Positions 1-24,479 of a stretch of 64,000 nucleotides of DNA are shown here, in pieces. This DNA comes from Elmis aenea (Eukaryota; Arthropoda; Insecta; Coleoptera; Elmidae): contig OX393579.1 in NCBI GenBank assembly GCA_947652605.1, forward strand, positions 20,047,674 through 20,111,673, in the 5' to 3' direction. Position numbers and translations under genes: made by a program. Under the pieces are notes generated by a model. The model was not told where the DNA came from. It searched no databases and was given only the letters and a program-made list of their open reading frames with translations. Position 1 is the stretch's first letter. Each line of letters starts with the position of its first letter.

Positions 1-339
1 GTACGCGAACGGAACGCTGATTAAAAAAAAAAGTAATACTGACTTGTCTAATTTTACATTTAAAAAAAAAACATGGTTGGTACTGTTTTCGGTAGAGTGT
101 CGTAGTGTCGTATCGTAAACAGACAAAAATTGATTTATAGGATTTAGTAATTATCTTATAACACTGGTCCAATAAATAAATGCATAAATAATTTTAAAAA
201 CTCTCTATTTAAACGTAAGTATGGTAAAACTACAACTTTCCTATAAACATATGTCAAAAGTGTGTAGGCAAACGATAAAATTATAAGTTTCTGTTTTTTT
301 TTCAATTGTTTCAAATTACCGCTGTCTACCTTCATAGCC

Positions 340-800
340 TACTTGAAAATATTACTTTGCCCTAATAATTAACAATAAAATCGCGATATCTCGGAAAATA
401 TCAATTTTAGGTGAAAAACAGCCTTAATATTTTCGAAAGAGAATTAAATTTTCTATAAGACGGTATAAAAAAATATAGGGTGTTGTATTTAAAAAAAATG
501 AGTTATCGATGTTTAAAGTTTCACAAGTTTGACCAAGCGTAAAAAACGCCCTGTATAATATTTTAAAAATGTAGGTCGTGCAAAGTGTTACATAATCTAT
601 TGTCAATCTTATCTTCAAGCGAATTTCTCCAGACTTGTCAAAGTGTTCAAATGTTGAAAATTTTTGAAAATACTGTATTTTCATGAAAATGCAATTTTCA
701 CGAAAACGGTTGACTTTAGACCCATATAACCTTTTACATTTTTTGAAGTAAATTTAAAGAGAAATCCAAAAATGTAAAAATATACAGGGTGTTCCATAAG
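340..800 (+). repeat. Partial copy of the 55-57 kb inverted-repeat element arm
   Basis: Collinear with about 56,410-56,880. Shared stretches include TTATCGATGTTTAAAGTTTC, the following ACAAGTTTGACCAAGCGT and ACATAATCTATTGTCAATCT. It carries an 82-bp sub-unit (474-555) bounded by TATAGGGTG and CCCTGTA, as in the larger copy. Confidence 0.75.
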
Positions 801-846
801 AAAAAGTATAACTTTGATATGCCACTCTTTTTTGGAGCACCCTGTA
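783..846. mobile_element. 64-bp micro-palindromic unit, TACAGGGTG...CACCCTGTA
   Basis: Starts TACAGGGTGTTCC and ends GGAGCACCCTGTA. At 64 bp it is similar in size to the sub-units inside the 55-57 kb element. There is no coding capacity. Confidence 0.55.
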
Positions 847-965
847 TGTTTGAAAATATTTTAAAATGTAGCCCTTATTGACTTACATAATCTAACAGCG
901 ACAAAAGTTCGAAAATATATACCGTTTGGCCATAAAACTCCGACGCGTCCGTCGTGACTCACCCT

Positions 966-1715
966 GTATATCTCAGTAAATATCCACTTTAGGGAAAAAT
1001 GTTTTGAATAAAAATTGTTTGGTACTTATTTTTCCACCACAAGACATTTTTTTTTTTTTTTTTCGAATAACAAAAGCGCAATGAAAAACAATTGAATTTT
1101 TTTAAATGACAAGGTAGGTACCCCTATATTATACTCATTTGATAGAGATTTTTTTCTCTTTTCAATGATGCAAAACTTTAGTACCCTTACTTAAGCAACT
1201 TTTTGAGAAAATCACAAAAAATACTCAAAAATTATTTTAATTGTTTAGTATTTATATCTAACAAAAACATCTTAAGAAATAAATGTTTTTGACGAAATCT
1301 ACAATAAGTGTTCAAACTGTGAACCATTTACAGCTTGGCAATGATAAACTCGGTTTTTAAACCCGTTTATAACATTCCCAACCATTTCAGGTGTAATTTC
1401 TATAATACGATCTTTTAAATTTTCGATATTCTACGGCCTCTTAGCATAAACTTAATTTTTAAGGTGACCCTATCATTAAAAAGAGAAAAAACTCTCTATT
1501 AAATGAGTATAATATAGCCTTGCCATTTAAAAAACTTCAATTGTTTTTCATTGCGCTTTTGTTATTCGAAAAAAAAATATTTAAATTTTGTCTTATGGTG
1601 GAAAACTAAGTACCAAACAACTTTTATTCAAAAAATTTTTTCCTAAAGTGGATATTTACTGAGATATATAGCATATTCCATTACTTTTGGACACACTGTA
1701 TGTACCAACAGGTTT
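966..1715 (-). mobile_element. Mariner/IS630-like transposon derivative with ~190-bp inverted repeats
   Basis: The left arm (966-~1160) and right arm (~1495-1700) are inverted copies sharing TCAGTAAATATCCACTTTAG and GCAATGAAAAACAATTGAA. The right terminus is CAGTGTGTCCAAAAG beside TA; the left terminus is replaced by another repeat. Between the arms the minus strand keeps the transposase C-terminus. A second copy lies at 10,314-11,061. Confidence 0.8.
1299..1437 (-). pseudogene. Transposase C-terminal fragment (mariner/IS630-like)
   Basis: The open frame ends with a TAG stop and includes EITPEMVGNVINGFKNRVYH and then GSQFEHLL. This matches the usual C-terminus of insect transposases of this group (TPEML..V...F..R...C....G.HFEHL). 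Only ~44 codons are kept, upstream coding is absent, and it is non-functional. Confidence 0.7.
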
Positions 1716-2396
1716 ATACATCAATGTTTTTGAATGCCACTAGTAAAACTGACAAAAAATTGTGGATTTTTGAGAAAAAACATTCACAGTGGCTCACTAT
1801 TCAATCCTAACAGGTGCAAGGTTGGCGCATAAAAAATTGCTACAGGCGATGAGGAAAGTGGTGGAGGGGCAACATCTTTCAATGGTTTATAGGGACATTG
1901 GGAGAGAAGGGTTGGTGCAAAAACATGTATGCTAATTTGATGTTGAAGTAGGTACCGAACAACCATGTATGGGCACCCTTTTTCTTTTCGCAAATCACAA
2001 TAGCGGTTTCTTTGAAAATGCCGCCCTAAACTGTGTGCTGCCTGAAGTGGTAGCCTCTACGCCTCACTCCAGCCCTGAACACGTGTATAGACAGCTAATT
2101 GTCAATAGCCCCACAGTGATAACACAAAATAGAGGTGTGGTACAATATTTCCTTGTATGAAACGTGTTTTCTGATATTCCAGTAATTTAAAATTTTATAC
2201 CTATGTGAACTACTCGGGACGAAAGGGTTAAAGCTTTTTTATAGCAGCCAAAATGCTTTATTAAAACAATACTTTCATTCAACTTCCAAAATTAAATAAC
2301 TATTGAACATACCAATCAACATTTCAAGAAACAATAAAGTTGGGCAAGAAATAAGGAGTTAGTATACCATACATCTGGCAACCTTACAGTTTTTCA

Positions 2397-14377
<11,981 letters not shown>

Positions 14378-15432
14378 TTTGTTGTTTTTCTAACTTAATT
14401 AGAAAAAACGCGTAGTTGCTTGACGTTTCGTCCAAAAACTAAACCGCCATTAGTCTTATAGTTCAAAAGCTTTATTCTAGAGGGTGCTAGGACTTCTACC
14501 TTTAAAATAAGGCATATAAAAAAATGAGTTATTAATATTTAAAGTTTTACAAGTTTGACTAAGCGTAAAAAGCCCTGTACACTATTTTGAAAATGTAGCA
14601 AGTGCAAAGTGTCAATTAGTTTATTGTTAATCTACATTTCAAACGAATTTCTACTGCCTTTCCCAAATTTGTAAATGTTGAACATTTTAAGTGCTGTGTG
14701 GCTCAAAATTTGCTTAAAAATGTAAATTTTACCAAAACGGTCGACTTTAAACCTATATATATAACCTCATACATTTTTTGAAGTAAATTTAAAGGGAAAT
14801 ATAAAAATATACAGGGTGTTCTATTTAAAATTTTTAAGTTTAAGATCGTTACCGGTTGAACCGGCAGTCGTGTTGCAAACTTATTATTTTCATCAAATCG
14901 TAAACATACGATCACGGTCAGATATAGAATTTCATTGAAATATCTTTAAGTGTTCCAGATATTTGCCTGTTTCCATACTTTTGCGTAGCACTGTATAATA
15001 ATAATAAGGTATATGTATTTTGGCCAGCCTGTTTAAAACAGTCATTCTATATAATAACTGAAACTGCCCCCCCCCCCTTCAATTAAAGTATAAAACCGCA
15101 TTAACTTATTAACGGTTTATTAAATAATAAACAATTAAAATTACTTTGCCCTTAAATCTTACATACAAACTTATATTCAGTCAATCTCGGCAGAAAAACG
15201 GCCACTATATAGTTCCTTCTTTTATTTTTGGTCCACCTTGCTTGGTCAAGTTTTTCTCATGTACATTAGCTGTAATTTCATAGAATAACTGAATTATACA
15301 CTTTATTTGTAACAAATGTGGTATTATAAATTAAAAAAATTTATTAAATAAAAATGTTCTTAACATGACATTGGTTATAAACTAGGAACAACTTTTACAC
15401 TCATTTGGTATATTATTAGTCGAAATAAATAT
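14378..15432. other. RPB2-Rsod intergenic region
   Basis: About 1.06 kb between the RPB2 start and the Rsod stop, so it should hold the RPB2 promoter. No TATA was recognised. It contains a diverged copy of the 55-57 kb repeat arm (14,515-14,835) with ACAGGGTGTTC, and a poly(C) run near 15,067. Confidence 0.6.
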
Positions 15433-15437
15433 TTATT
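15432..15437 (-). terminator. Poly(A) signal AATAAA overlapping the Rsod stop codon
   Basis: On the minus strand the coding sequence ends ...TCA CAA TAA A. The stop TAA (15435-15433) lies inside an AATAAA hexamer at 15437-15432. Further hexamer candidates lie downstream, for example near 15303, so this one may not be the site used. Confidence 0.45.
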
Positions 15438-18400
15438 GTGAGGTATAAAAAATGTAACGTAAATAAATAAAGAGTGTTAGTAGTATAGTAAACTTATTCA
15501 CAACATTTCGGTTACTGCTGTTAAAGCTGTTACTGAAGCTGAGTCTTATCCTTTTAGAACCTAAAAATTGTTTTCCTTTAGTAATTTTTAAGGATTTTGT
15601 CAAACAAAAACTTACGCTTTTCACTGGGGTCTCGTACACCACATTGTTTATATGATATTTTCGCTTTTCTTTTGTCATCAATGTATCCAGGAATTTTCAG
15701 ACTTGGTGAGTCGAGTCGACCAGTTGAAAGTAGACGACTAAAGTCTTGATCTAACTGATTGGCTATAGGTCCTTTAAAATGTAGAAGAAACTGTACACAG
15801 GCACGATTATGTAAATATTTAGTTTGACGAGAGTCTACTGTTATCATCCACTCTGGAATACCCATCACTCGACGAATTTCTTCAATGAACTGAGCTCTAA
15901 AAAACAAGGGTTTGAAATACTATTTCTGTTTAATGTAATTTATTACTTACAGCACAAATCGTGGTGGTTTTTCGATGTTGGCATACTTAATAATATCGAA
16001 ATCGGGTTCTATGTTAGCACATGCAAAACGTTCTGGTCTTTTATTTGGGCTTAGAAGTACAATAGAACGTCCTACAGCGGTGACAACACCTTCTAACGGA
16101 AAATTTGTGTCTATTACTACTGTTCTACGCAATCCCATGTCTATAGTTCCTGATCTAGCAGATGCATCACCAACGTAGCATCGCAATGGGTTGTCAGGGC
16201 CACATTCTTGTCGATACAAATCTCCCTGTAACATAAAATTCATGTTTTGGTGTAAAATGTTAATACGTTTTTGTGACTAAGATTTTGTACAGTAGTGTTT
16301 GCTCTTATTAAAATGAAAATTAGGTATTGCTGACAGAATCGCTTTTGTTTTCATAAAATAATTCAGTAATTTTTTATGTAAATTTAATCGGTAAGTGGTT
16401 GTATTGAATTTTTGGCACAGATATCCTTTATAATTTTGTTTTTATTAACCCCTAACCGCATATTGTATCAGATATGATACTTACCATATAAAGCGATATT
16501 AGTCATAGTTCTCATATAGTAGCGCCATCTACAGTGTAGTATACTAATATTATACAGTTTCAAGCGTAATATTTGAAAAACTGCGCCATCTATGTTGAAC
16601 TACAGAAAATATACATTGAAAAACGTCAAAGAGCTTTACATCTCCCGCCTACTACCGCCATTTATGCAAATTGGGTAAGTTTATGTTATTGCATTTTATT
16701 TATTTACATTAAAAATTCGACGTGTAGTTTTTTTAAAACTATAATAACGTCTAAATCCTTTGTGCCAAATCAATTAATTTTTATGAATAAAAATTATGTA
16801 TGTAGTATACAGGCTGTCACAATAAACGCCGCAAGCTGTAACTCCGTTGTTTGTGGTCCGATTTTGATGAACAAAAAACTAAATGAAATGGCTCCTCAAA
16901 TACTATAAACTGAATTGGATTTCAATTTTTTTCAAGGTCAACTTAAATGTCAAACGATAGTAAATTTGTTTTCCCAAATGGCACCATCTATTTTTTTTTT
17001 TACTAAAGCTGGTAGACATTATTTTTCTGAATTCAATGATGTAGTCATAAGTTAATTTTAGTGCTAAACTATAATAAGAAACAAAAACGTCAGTGCGGTA
17101 TTTAAATGATATTTGTTGATTAAGATTTTTTTTGTTTTCCACGGTTTGCTTGAAAATTTTGTGAAACCTAACCTATTTTAGTTAAACTTTTATTTTTTAT
17201 TTATTATTAGTTTAGCACTAAAATTAACTTATGATTACATCATTGAATTCAGAAAAATAATGTCTACCAGATTTAGTAAAAAAAATAGGTGGTGCCATTT
17301 AAAAAAAAAAATTGACTATCGTTTGACACTTAAGTTGACATTGAAAAAAATTGAAATCCAATTCAGTTTATAGTATTAGAGGAGCCACTTCATTTAGTTT
17401 TTTGTTCACCAAAATCGGACCACATACAACAGAGTTACAGCTTGCGGCGTTTTTTGTGTGACAGCCTGTATATGCATGGTGTTACATATTAGAAAAAACC
17501 CAGAAAAGTTAAAAAATTTAAAAAGTCATGCGGTAAGGGGTTAAACTTACATTTAGAGGGTCTGCTAGTTGCGTGTAATAGGGATTCCAAATATAACCAC
17601 CTGCAACACAACGGGTATCCTGAGTCTTTACGGTTGCATCTACTCCCACTGGATTGACATAGATGGCCCAGTTATGATCACGGGTCTGAAAGATAAAAGT
17701 GGGTTAACATTTTTTTAAAGTTTTGTTTTGGAGTACTTACTATATTTCTGTCATTTTTTCCTGGATGTCTTAATTTTATTTCTATTACCGTATCACTTTT
17801 GCTGCCATCGTTGTATATAAGTTGTTTCTAAAATAAATTTTTAATTCATATGGGCTTGGCATATTAAATTAAATAAAATACATAGGGTAGGCCAAGAGTC
17901 TTAGAATACTGCTCTAATGGCGCGAACATTTTGATGAAAAAGTGAGAAACAAAAAGTTTTTAAGAAATTATTAGCTACATTTTTTCCTGATTAACTTTAT
18001 GAAACTGACATGCGATCATCTTTTTTTTTTAAAATAGCAAACAACATTTTTTATACTTCACTAGACAGATTTTTTAAATTTTTGCTCCAATGTTCTAAGG
18101 CTTGATTTACTTTACTTTTGAAGTAATTTAACTGCAGTCTTGACCTATAAAGTGCAATAACACTCAAAATATTTAAAATATTAAAAATCTCTGAATTCAA
18201 GTGTAAAAAATCTAGGTGTTAAAAAAAATGAAGATTGTATGTCAGTTTCAATAATAAGACACAAAAAAATTGAAGTGTCAAAATGTTGCTAACAATATAT
18301 CAAAAACTTTTATTTCATAAAACTTGTAATGACTTTGTTACAGCAGTGTTTCCAGACTTTTGGCCTACCCTGTATACAGTGGTGAGCTATGAAATTTTTA

Positions 18401-21400
18401 ACAAAGGGCTCGCTCATAGTTAAATAAAAACAAAAAAATAATGTTAATTATATGTTGGAAAAAAAAAGGCATTTTAAATTCAAACGTGAATAATCGAGTG
18501 ATTGTACATAATTCAAAAAATTCTATTGTGCGACGGGTTATTCTAAATTTAATCGTCATTGCTTGATAGGCATGACTTGGTCGCTTTACAAATGTATGTA
18601 ATGACAATGATTTTAAGATATATTTTTTCTTGAGAATATGGTTAACAAGAAGAACAAGGGGCTCGCAAATTAGGGAATAATTTAACAAAGGGCTCCCGCG
18701 AGCCCCCGCAAGCCCCCTACAGCTCACCACTGCCTGTATATTTAATTTTTGATAGAACTATCGAATACAGGAAGATGATAGAGGTTACATACCATTCTCA
18801 TATATCCATATGCATATCCAAGTGGGTGATGAAATGAAGCTATTGCTCTAATTTCTCTTGCTTCTGATGGACTGTAACCTCTTTCAATAGTTGAACAAGC
18901 CCATCTACGATTTTGTATCTAAAAAAGTTACAAAAATGTTAATGTTTTGAATGATTTTGTTCTTTAATTGCAAAATTTTGTGATTATTGTTTCATAACAA
19001 AATATTACCCTTTTATGAATGATAACAGATCTTCCTATAATACTTCTCGGCCCAAATAATGGTAGCATGGTGTCATTGTATTCATGTTTATACAAGGTAT
19101 AGTTGTCTAGTGTCCCAAATTTTCCACTTAAATCACCCATTTCATATTGGTCTGTGGTTCCGTGATATTCACGAGGAGAAGATTCCGGATTAACATTTAA
19201 TGGATTCCAGTGATCATATAGGGACGTACCCTCACAAGGAAATTCTAAATTTTCTTCTACCGGCGTCTAAAAATGTAACATTAAAATACAAAGGTATTTA
19301 TAGAATTTTCAATTTTTGGTTGTTAATTTCTATCAATATTTTTATCTGTAGTTGTTGGTGTTGGTTATAATTTACTTACAATGTGAACGTGGTAGCCACT
19401 GTTATCATCTAGGCCTTCGAGGTCAACTTCAACGTTTGTTATATCATATTCTGTTTGTTGATAAAATTCTATTTTTCCCTTTGCTGTAGCGGAATCACCA
19501 TTTGGAAACCAGTCTTTAACTACAGCCTTTCTTCTGTAGACACCTCCAATACTAACAAAAAATTGATATTTGGTGAATTGAAAACAATTTTCTTTATATT
19601 TATTATTACATGGAACAGGCCAGTCGTTCACCTCTGGCTTTAGGACCATGATCATCATACAAAACGAAAGATTTGCCTAAAATACCGTGGGGACCTGTTA
19701 GTGGTAAGAGGGGATCTGTGAACATTTTTCGTGAGATTTTTTCACTAACTGCTTTTCGTCCTGCTATTTCTAAATTTCCAATCCTTGTGGATAAGTCACC
19801 TAGCCTGCAGTATCCTATGTCTTCTGCATTACAAGGTTGTGTAGTAGATTTGTTATTGTAGTCAACCTAAAATTAAACAATCCATTTTTATTCTTGTTAT
19901 AGATATATAATTTAAGTAACATACAATCAAAAATTAATTGAAGATGTTTATAATGTAACTGTGAGTGATCAATATAGCTTAAGCCAGCACTTTGTCAGAA
20001 TTTTAAATGCTTTCGTATGTGGTGGTGTTGTAAGAAATTTTGAATAAAATTTTAGTTGAGAAGATTGCATGGTAGAATTTGTTTTCATTTGTTACCTTGT
20101 ATGGGTTAAATACAGGGCCTGCACTTAAGCATCTTGCGGTCCAATTGTAAAAGTCCTTTCCTGGAGGAAAATCATGGATAGCCCATCGGTGCTCAGCAGT
20201 GTTGTTGATGCTAGCGCCATCCGCATGTATTAAGTATTCAGTTAGAATAGTTGTGTCTGTCCAAGTTTCATCTCGTGCTTGTCTAAATAAAATTCTTCCA
20301 ACAATTGGATATCGAAATATGACTTCAGCGGTAAAAATGGGTTTTTGATACTTGAATAAATGGTCGTATAAGGTAATACCTCCACAAATCCACGGGTCAG
20401 AGACTACATTTGATGAAGGATAATTTGTGTTTCTAAAAAATATTTTGAAAAGTTGTTAGTAATTTTGATGAGGGTGTTTGAAATTTGACCAAGAGCATCA
20501 AATAGGACTTACTTGTAAACAACTAACGATCTATGTATGACTGAATGTGGTCCTTGGAGAGGTAGAAAAAGATCCCAATATTCTCCATTCAGTTCTTGGC
20601 CTCCTGGAATAAGGCTGGAAAAATTATTTCTGTTCAACAATTTTCCTGATAAATCTCCTATAGGGTACTGATCTTGCGTACCAAAACCTATAAAATTAAG
20701 TTTTTTAAATAACTCAGTCGTTAATAAATGGCTAGAAAAGCGCCTCACCACTTGGTGGAATAAAATTCATATCCATTTTTAATGGATTATACACAAATTT
20801 GGTGGTAAGACACGTATTTTCAGCTTGTCCAACTATTTTGGCAGGTGACATAGGTAGCTCGTGGATTTTAAAACCAGTTACAGAAGAACTATAAACTAAT
20901 TTAGTTTCTATGTCGCCTCTAGCTGTTGTGAGATTAAAATTTAAGAAAGTAGGTTCAAATCGCGAGTGCTGTGATAAACGTATTTCACCTGTTATACCTC
21001 CAGATTGAACTGTTACCCTGAAAATAAGTTTATTAAATAAAAAACGTCTGTATGAGAGTTTAAAAATTCCATACAAAAATCTTGATATTAAGCGGTGTTT
21101 TATCATTTTATGTTACTTTGAAAAAAGTTTAATTGCTGTTTTAGTAGCATAAACTTTATTTTACTTTTTTTTTTGGACTCTTGAATTTATTAATTAATTA
21201 TCAATCAAAGGCATATTATCGTAATTAAACTGCAAAATTTACTTACTTAGCATTAGTTGGATGTTCATATCTTATTTTGGCACACGCCAAAAAGCTATCT
21301 TCATGTTTATTTTCGAATAGTACCAGATACAGTCTTCTCTGTGGACCAGTTAAGTCGCTTGGAAGTAAAATTAACTCCTCATCCCTAAATAACGTTTTAA

Positions 21401-23738
21401 ATTTGTACTTGCTGTAGTCTGCGGATAATTTTACTTTTCCTAAACGTGTATCAATATCGCCAATAGCTCTTCCATTTCCCTTATCTTGGGGGTCAAAAAC
21501 TAGCTGCAAAATGTTACAGTCTTCCTCTGATCTGTCATGTCCAGAATCCAAAATATCCGTTACGTATATTTTCCATATGTGTTCAGTGAAAACTGTTTTG
21601 TTACCAATTTTGTCCAGGTTTGCCACATGGTGCAAGTCAGTCGTTATCAACATATCTCCATGGTTGTCTTTAGTTAAAAACCATCTGAAGTAGACGTTTC
21701 CAGAAACTGGGGAGTTGAATTTGGCCACGGCCGTTTTTTCGACAAATTTATCGACGACGTTTATCGAAGCACATATTTGCTTGCCCGTTTCCACGTTTTT
21801 TAGTAACAACGATTTTCCGTAAAGGCCTTGGTTGCCATTAATTTTTAGATCGTCGGTAATGTATTCGGAAGTGCCATTTTCGGGCATTAATAAATATCCG
21901 TAAATATCGTCCAAATTAATTAGGCTTTTACCCAATTTGCTGGAGTCACAGCGATTTTCAATTTGGGTGTAATCGACCGGAAATTCTGTTACTGACCACG
22001 ACCATATTTGAGTTGGATGTTCAAGGGTTGTGTTTAAATTCGTTGTAATTTTAAGACCTTTTTCGTTTTCAAGTTTGATAAATGTAATTGTTCCATGAAG
22101 TCCTTGCTGTGATATGTATGACCTAAACTCTAACGAAGTAGTATTTGGTATAACTAAAAAAAAAATGTTTTGGTAAGCAAAAAGATCCTGCTATATAAAA
22201 AAATTAATTTAATCCTTTCAATACGACTTTGAAGTAAATTATGTGTCATTGATAAAAATGTGCTGCTATATATAGCTTATAAATATATTAGGAATACAAA
22301 GTTTAAAATTTTTAGCTCTTACTTTTTTTAATAAAAGGGCTTGGGCGCATGCGATACATATATCCCAGCAGTATTGCACGTTTGGGATAAATTTGATCCA
22401 GCAGTAATTAACGAAGACATCCATGCCGAGACAAAAGTTGACTAACAATGAGAGGAGCCACATGTATTTCTGATTCAAATTAAAGTAATTCGCATATAGT
22501 GTGAGCTCAGAACTACTAACAAATCTCATCCCAGGGTATTATAAAGCGACATAACACAATGTAGAATTTTTGAAACATCTTTTGGGACGTATACAGGGTT
22601 CTCGTTTTTCGCGGGCCACTATGGGGATCTCGTAAACGGTAAGAGTTACGACTTCGGTTAAATTGGGGCAAAGTTGTATATTCAGGTGCTTAATAATTCG
22701 ATGCAAACAGAACTTATCTAGCTCTTTTAGTTTTTGAGATATAGGGAAAAAAGTAAAAAAGTGGTTTTTTGTTTTTTGCCCGTAACTTTTTCATTTGATG
22801 TCAAATTTCATTTTTGTAAAAACATTTTTATGGCCACTTTTTGCAAGGAATCAAATTCCCCAATTATATTTTCCGTGCGACGTTTCGTTTTTTTAAAACC
22901 ATCATCAGGTCAATTTTTTCTTATGGACGCTATATCTGAATAAAATGCTCTACAAATTGTCGTTAAAATCAGATATAGCGTCCATAAGAAAAAATTGACC
23001 TGATGATGGTTTTAAAAAAACGAAACGTCGCACGGAAAATATAACTGGGGATTCTGATTCCTTGCAAAAAGTGGCAATGAATATGTTTTTACAAAAATGA
23101 AATTTGACATCAAATGAAAAAGTTACGAGCAAAAAACAAAAATCCACTTTTCTACTTTTTTCCCTATATCTCAAAAACTAAAAAAGCTAGATAAGTTCTG
23201 TTTACGTCAAATTATTAAGCACCTGAATATACAACTTTGCCCCAATTTAACCGAAGTCGTAACTCTTACCGTTTACGAGATCCCCATAGTGGCCCGCGAA
23301 AAACGAGAACCCTGTATATCCCCACAGTATTGAAAGAACTAAATGAGATTTTGTAGGTCTCAATGGCAAAAATTAAATTTTATATGCTCTCCAGATAGTT
23401 TTTTGTGCGAATTATAATAAGCCTTTGGATTATATGGCCAAGATTTCAAAAGTTTCAACTTCGCCTTTTTACTTTTTGCATTAAGTATAGTAGAATTGGT
23501 GTACTTTTCTTGCAATTTAAATAAAGAGTAGTAACTATTTATGAACATTTTGACCAGTGACAAAATCAAACGCGTTTTTTCTAGGTGTGTTTAGGAATTA
23601 ATAAAATATCAAACGCGAAGGTTAGCTAAAAATGTATAAAACACTTTTAAGTCTATTGAGGAACTTGGGAATTCCGTTGTTAATATACTTACCAATAGCA
23701 GAAATTGAGCAAATTAATAAAAAATACAAATTAGCCAT
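15433..23738 (-). CDS. Rsod: Rsod-like secreted protein with multiple Cu/Zn-superoxide-dismutase-like modules
   Basis: Exons 5'->3' are 23738-23693, 22153-21247, 21017-20749, 20687-20513, 20432-20096, 19866-19610, 19551-19380, 19266-19009, 18918-18793, 17827-17741, 17685-17551, 16225-15951, 15896-15616 and 15560-15433. The sum is 3,453 nt: 1,150 residues plus stop, in frame throughout. Residues 1-16 look like a signal peptide (MANLYFLLICSISA). Then come about five SOD-like modules, recognised by repeated GDLSG, HGTITF and RLAC/RWAC motifs, and a conserved C-terminal region (CGPDNPLRCYVGD, FACANIEPD, MGIPEWM). The last ~20 residues, encoded by exon 14, are hydrophobic and end YTSQ, consistent with a membrane or GPI anchor (inference). 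Most modules lack SOD metal ligands, but the fifth (about residues 683-820) keeps most of them; see findings. The family resembles Drosophila Rsod, whose biochemical role I cannot state. The last exon is a prediction: reading through the exon-13 donor would instead end at 15578. Confidence 0.88.
16449..17540. mobile_element. piggyBac-like MITE with TTAA target duplication
   Basis: Flanked by TTAA at 16445-16448 and 17541-17544. Inverted ends CCCCTAACCGCAT / ATGCGGTAAGGGG (12 of 13 match). It holds a separate foldback element at 16808-17470. It sits in the intron between Rsod exons 11 and 12, its TTAA immediately following the GTAAGT donor. No transposase is visible. Confidence 0.75.
16808..17470. 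mobile_element. Foldback element nested in the piggyBac-like MITE
   Basis: Begins TACAGGCTGTCACA and ends with the complement. The arms (~270-290 bp) share CCGCAAGCTGTAACTC, TCCAATTCAGTTTATAGTA and TTAGCACTAAAATTAACTTA, inverted about a spacer near 17,070-17,210. Confidence 0.85.
17884..18376. mobile_element. TIR element ending AGGGTAGGCCAA
   Basis: Left TAGGGTAGGCCAAGAGTCTT; right end, read inverted, is CAGGGTAGGCCAAAAGTCT. It lies in the intron between Rsod exons 9 and 10. A hAT MITE is inserted directly at its right end. Confidence 0.65.
18377..18732. mobile_element. 356-bp hAT-type MITE with perfect 8-bp target duplication
   Basis: Inverted ends CAGTGGTGAGCTATGA / CAGCTCACCACTG, flanked by CCTGTATA at 18369-18376 and 18733-18740. 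The duplicated target is the terminal motif of the preceding element. Confidence 0.85.
22592..23316. mobile_element. 725-bp near-perfect palindrome in Rsod intron 1
   Basis: Arms 22592-22939 and 22969-23316 (348 bp each) are almost identical inverted copies around a 29-bp spacer. The ends are TACAGGGTTCTCG and its complement. The mirrored open frames on the two strands are by-products of the symmetry, not genes. A half copy lies at 50,487-50,860. Confidence 0.9.
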
Positions 23739-24479
23739 AATATTTGGTATTTCTTAATTATAAACATCACTAGAATATAGCATGAGATCACATGGTACGT
23801 ATTTCACTCAGGTGCGATTCAATGACTGTCCATATGCTTTTAGAAATCTTATTGTAAGTAGAAGAAATAATATTTGATAGCCTTGACGAATAGAAAGTGA
23901 ATTCGTTGAGATACAGCCGGTACCAATACTTGAGTTCTTCGGCTTTCCGCGTGGTAAGATTGTTATATACTTCGCGGATTACCTGTGGAGTTCGAACGAC
24001 TTGGTAAATGGAGTAGGACTAAAAGTTGCTTACCTATATAAAAAATATTAAAATAGTATGAGTTTTTACATAATTTTAGCAATATGTAGCCAGAAGAAGA
24101 GATTTTGTTAAGCTCAGAACCATCGGCATTCACTTGTAAAGTTGTAAGAAACGATATTAACTTCAATTCGCAGCATGGTAGAAACTTAAGTTTGTAAGAA
24201 ATCAGCTTTTAGATTGTCATCTTTTATTTTTCTGTTGTTTGTCTTGAATTAAACTTATACAAAGTGTATGTTTCAACATGAAGATGGGGATCTTGGAACC
24301 CGTTACAGATAAATGGTGGTTAAATTAGTAATTACATACTTATTAAGAATCCAAAGTGGAATGTGCAAATTGTGCCCAGTTCCTGAAATATCCTGAAAAA
24401 TTAATTAACAAATTCGAAAAATACGCAAAAAAGTGTCTTAATAATGTCGAAAAATATTTTAAGTATGATTTCAAATAAG

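Noticed and set aside
1784..2160. Overlapping frames on both strands (69 and 63 codons)
   Set aside because: No recognisable domain or splice context; lies in a repeat-filled RPB2 intron. Left unassigned.
18398..18730. 110-codon minus-strand ORF
   Set aside because: Lies wholly within a hAT MITE that has clear ends and a perfect target duplication.
22734..23174. Two mirrored ORFs of ~70 codons with almost the same protein on opposite strands
   Set aside because: They are the two arms of the 725-bp palindrome; the shared sequence follows from the symmetry and no protein family fits.
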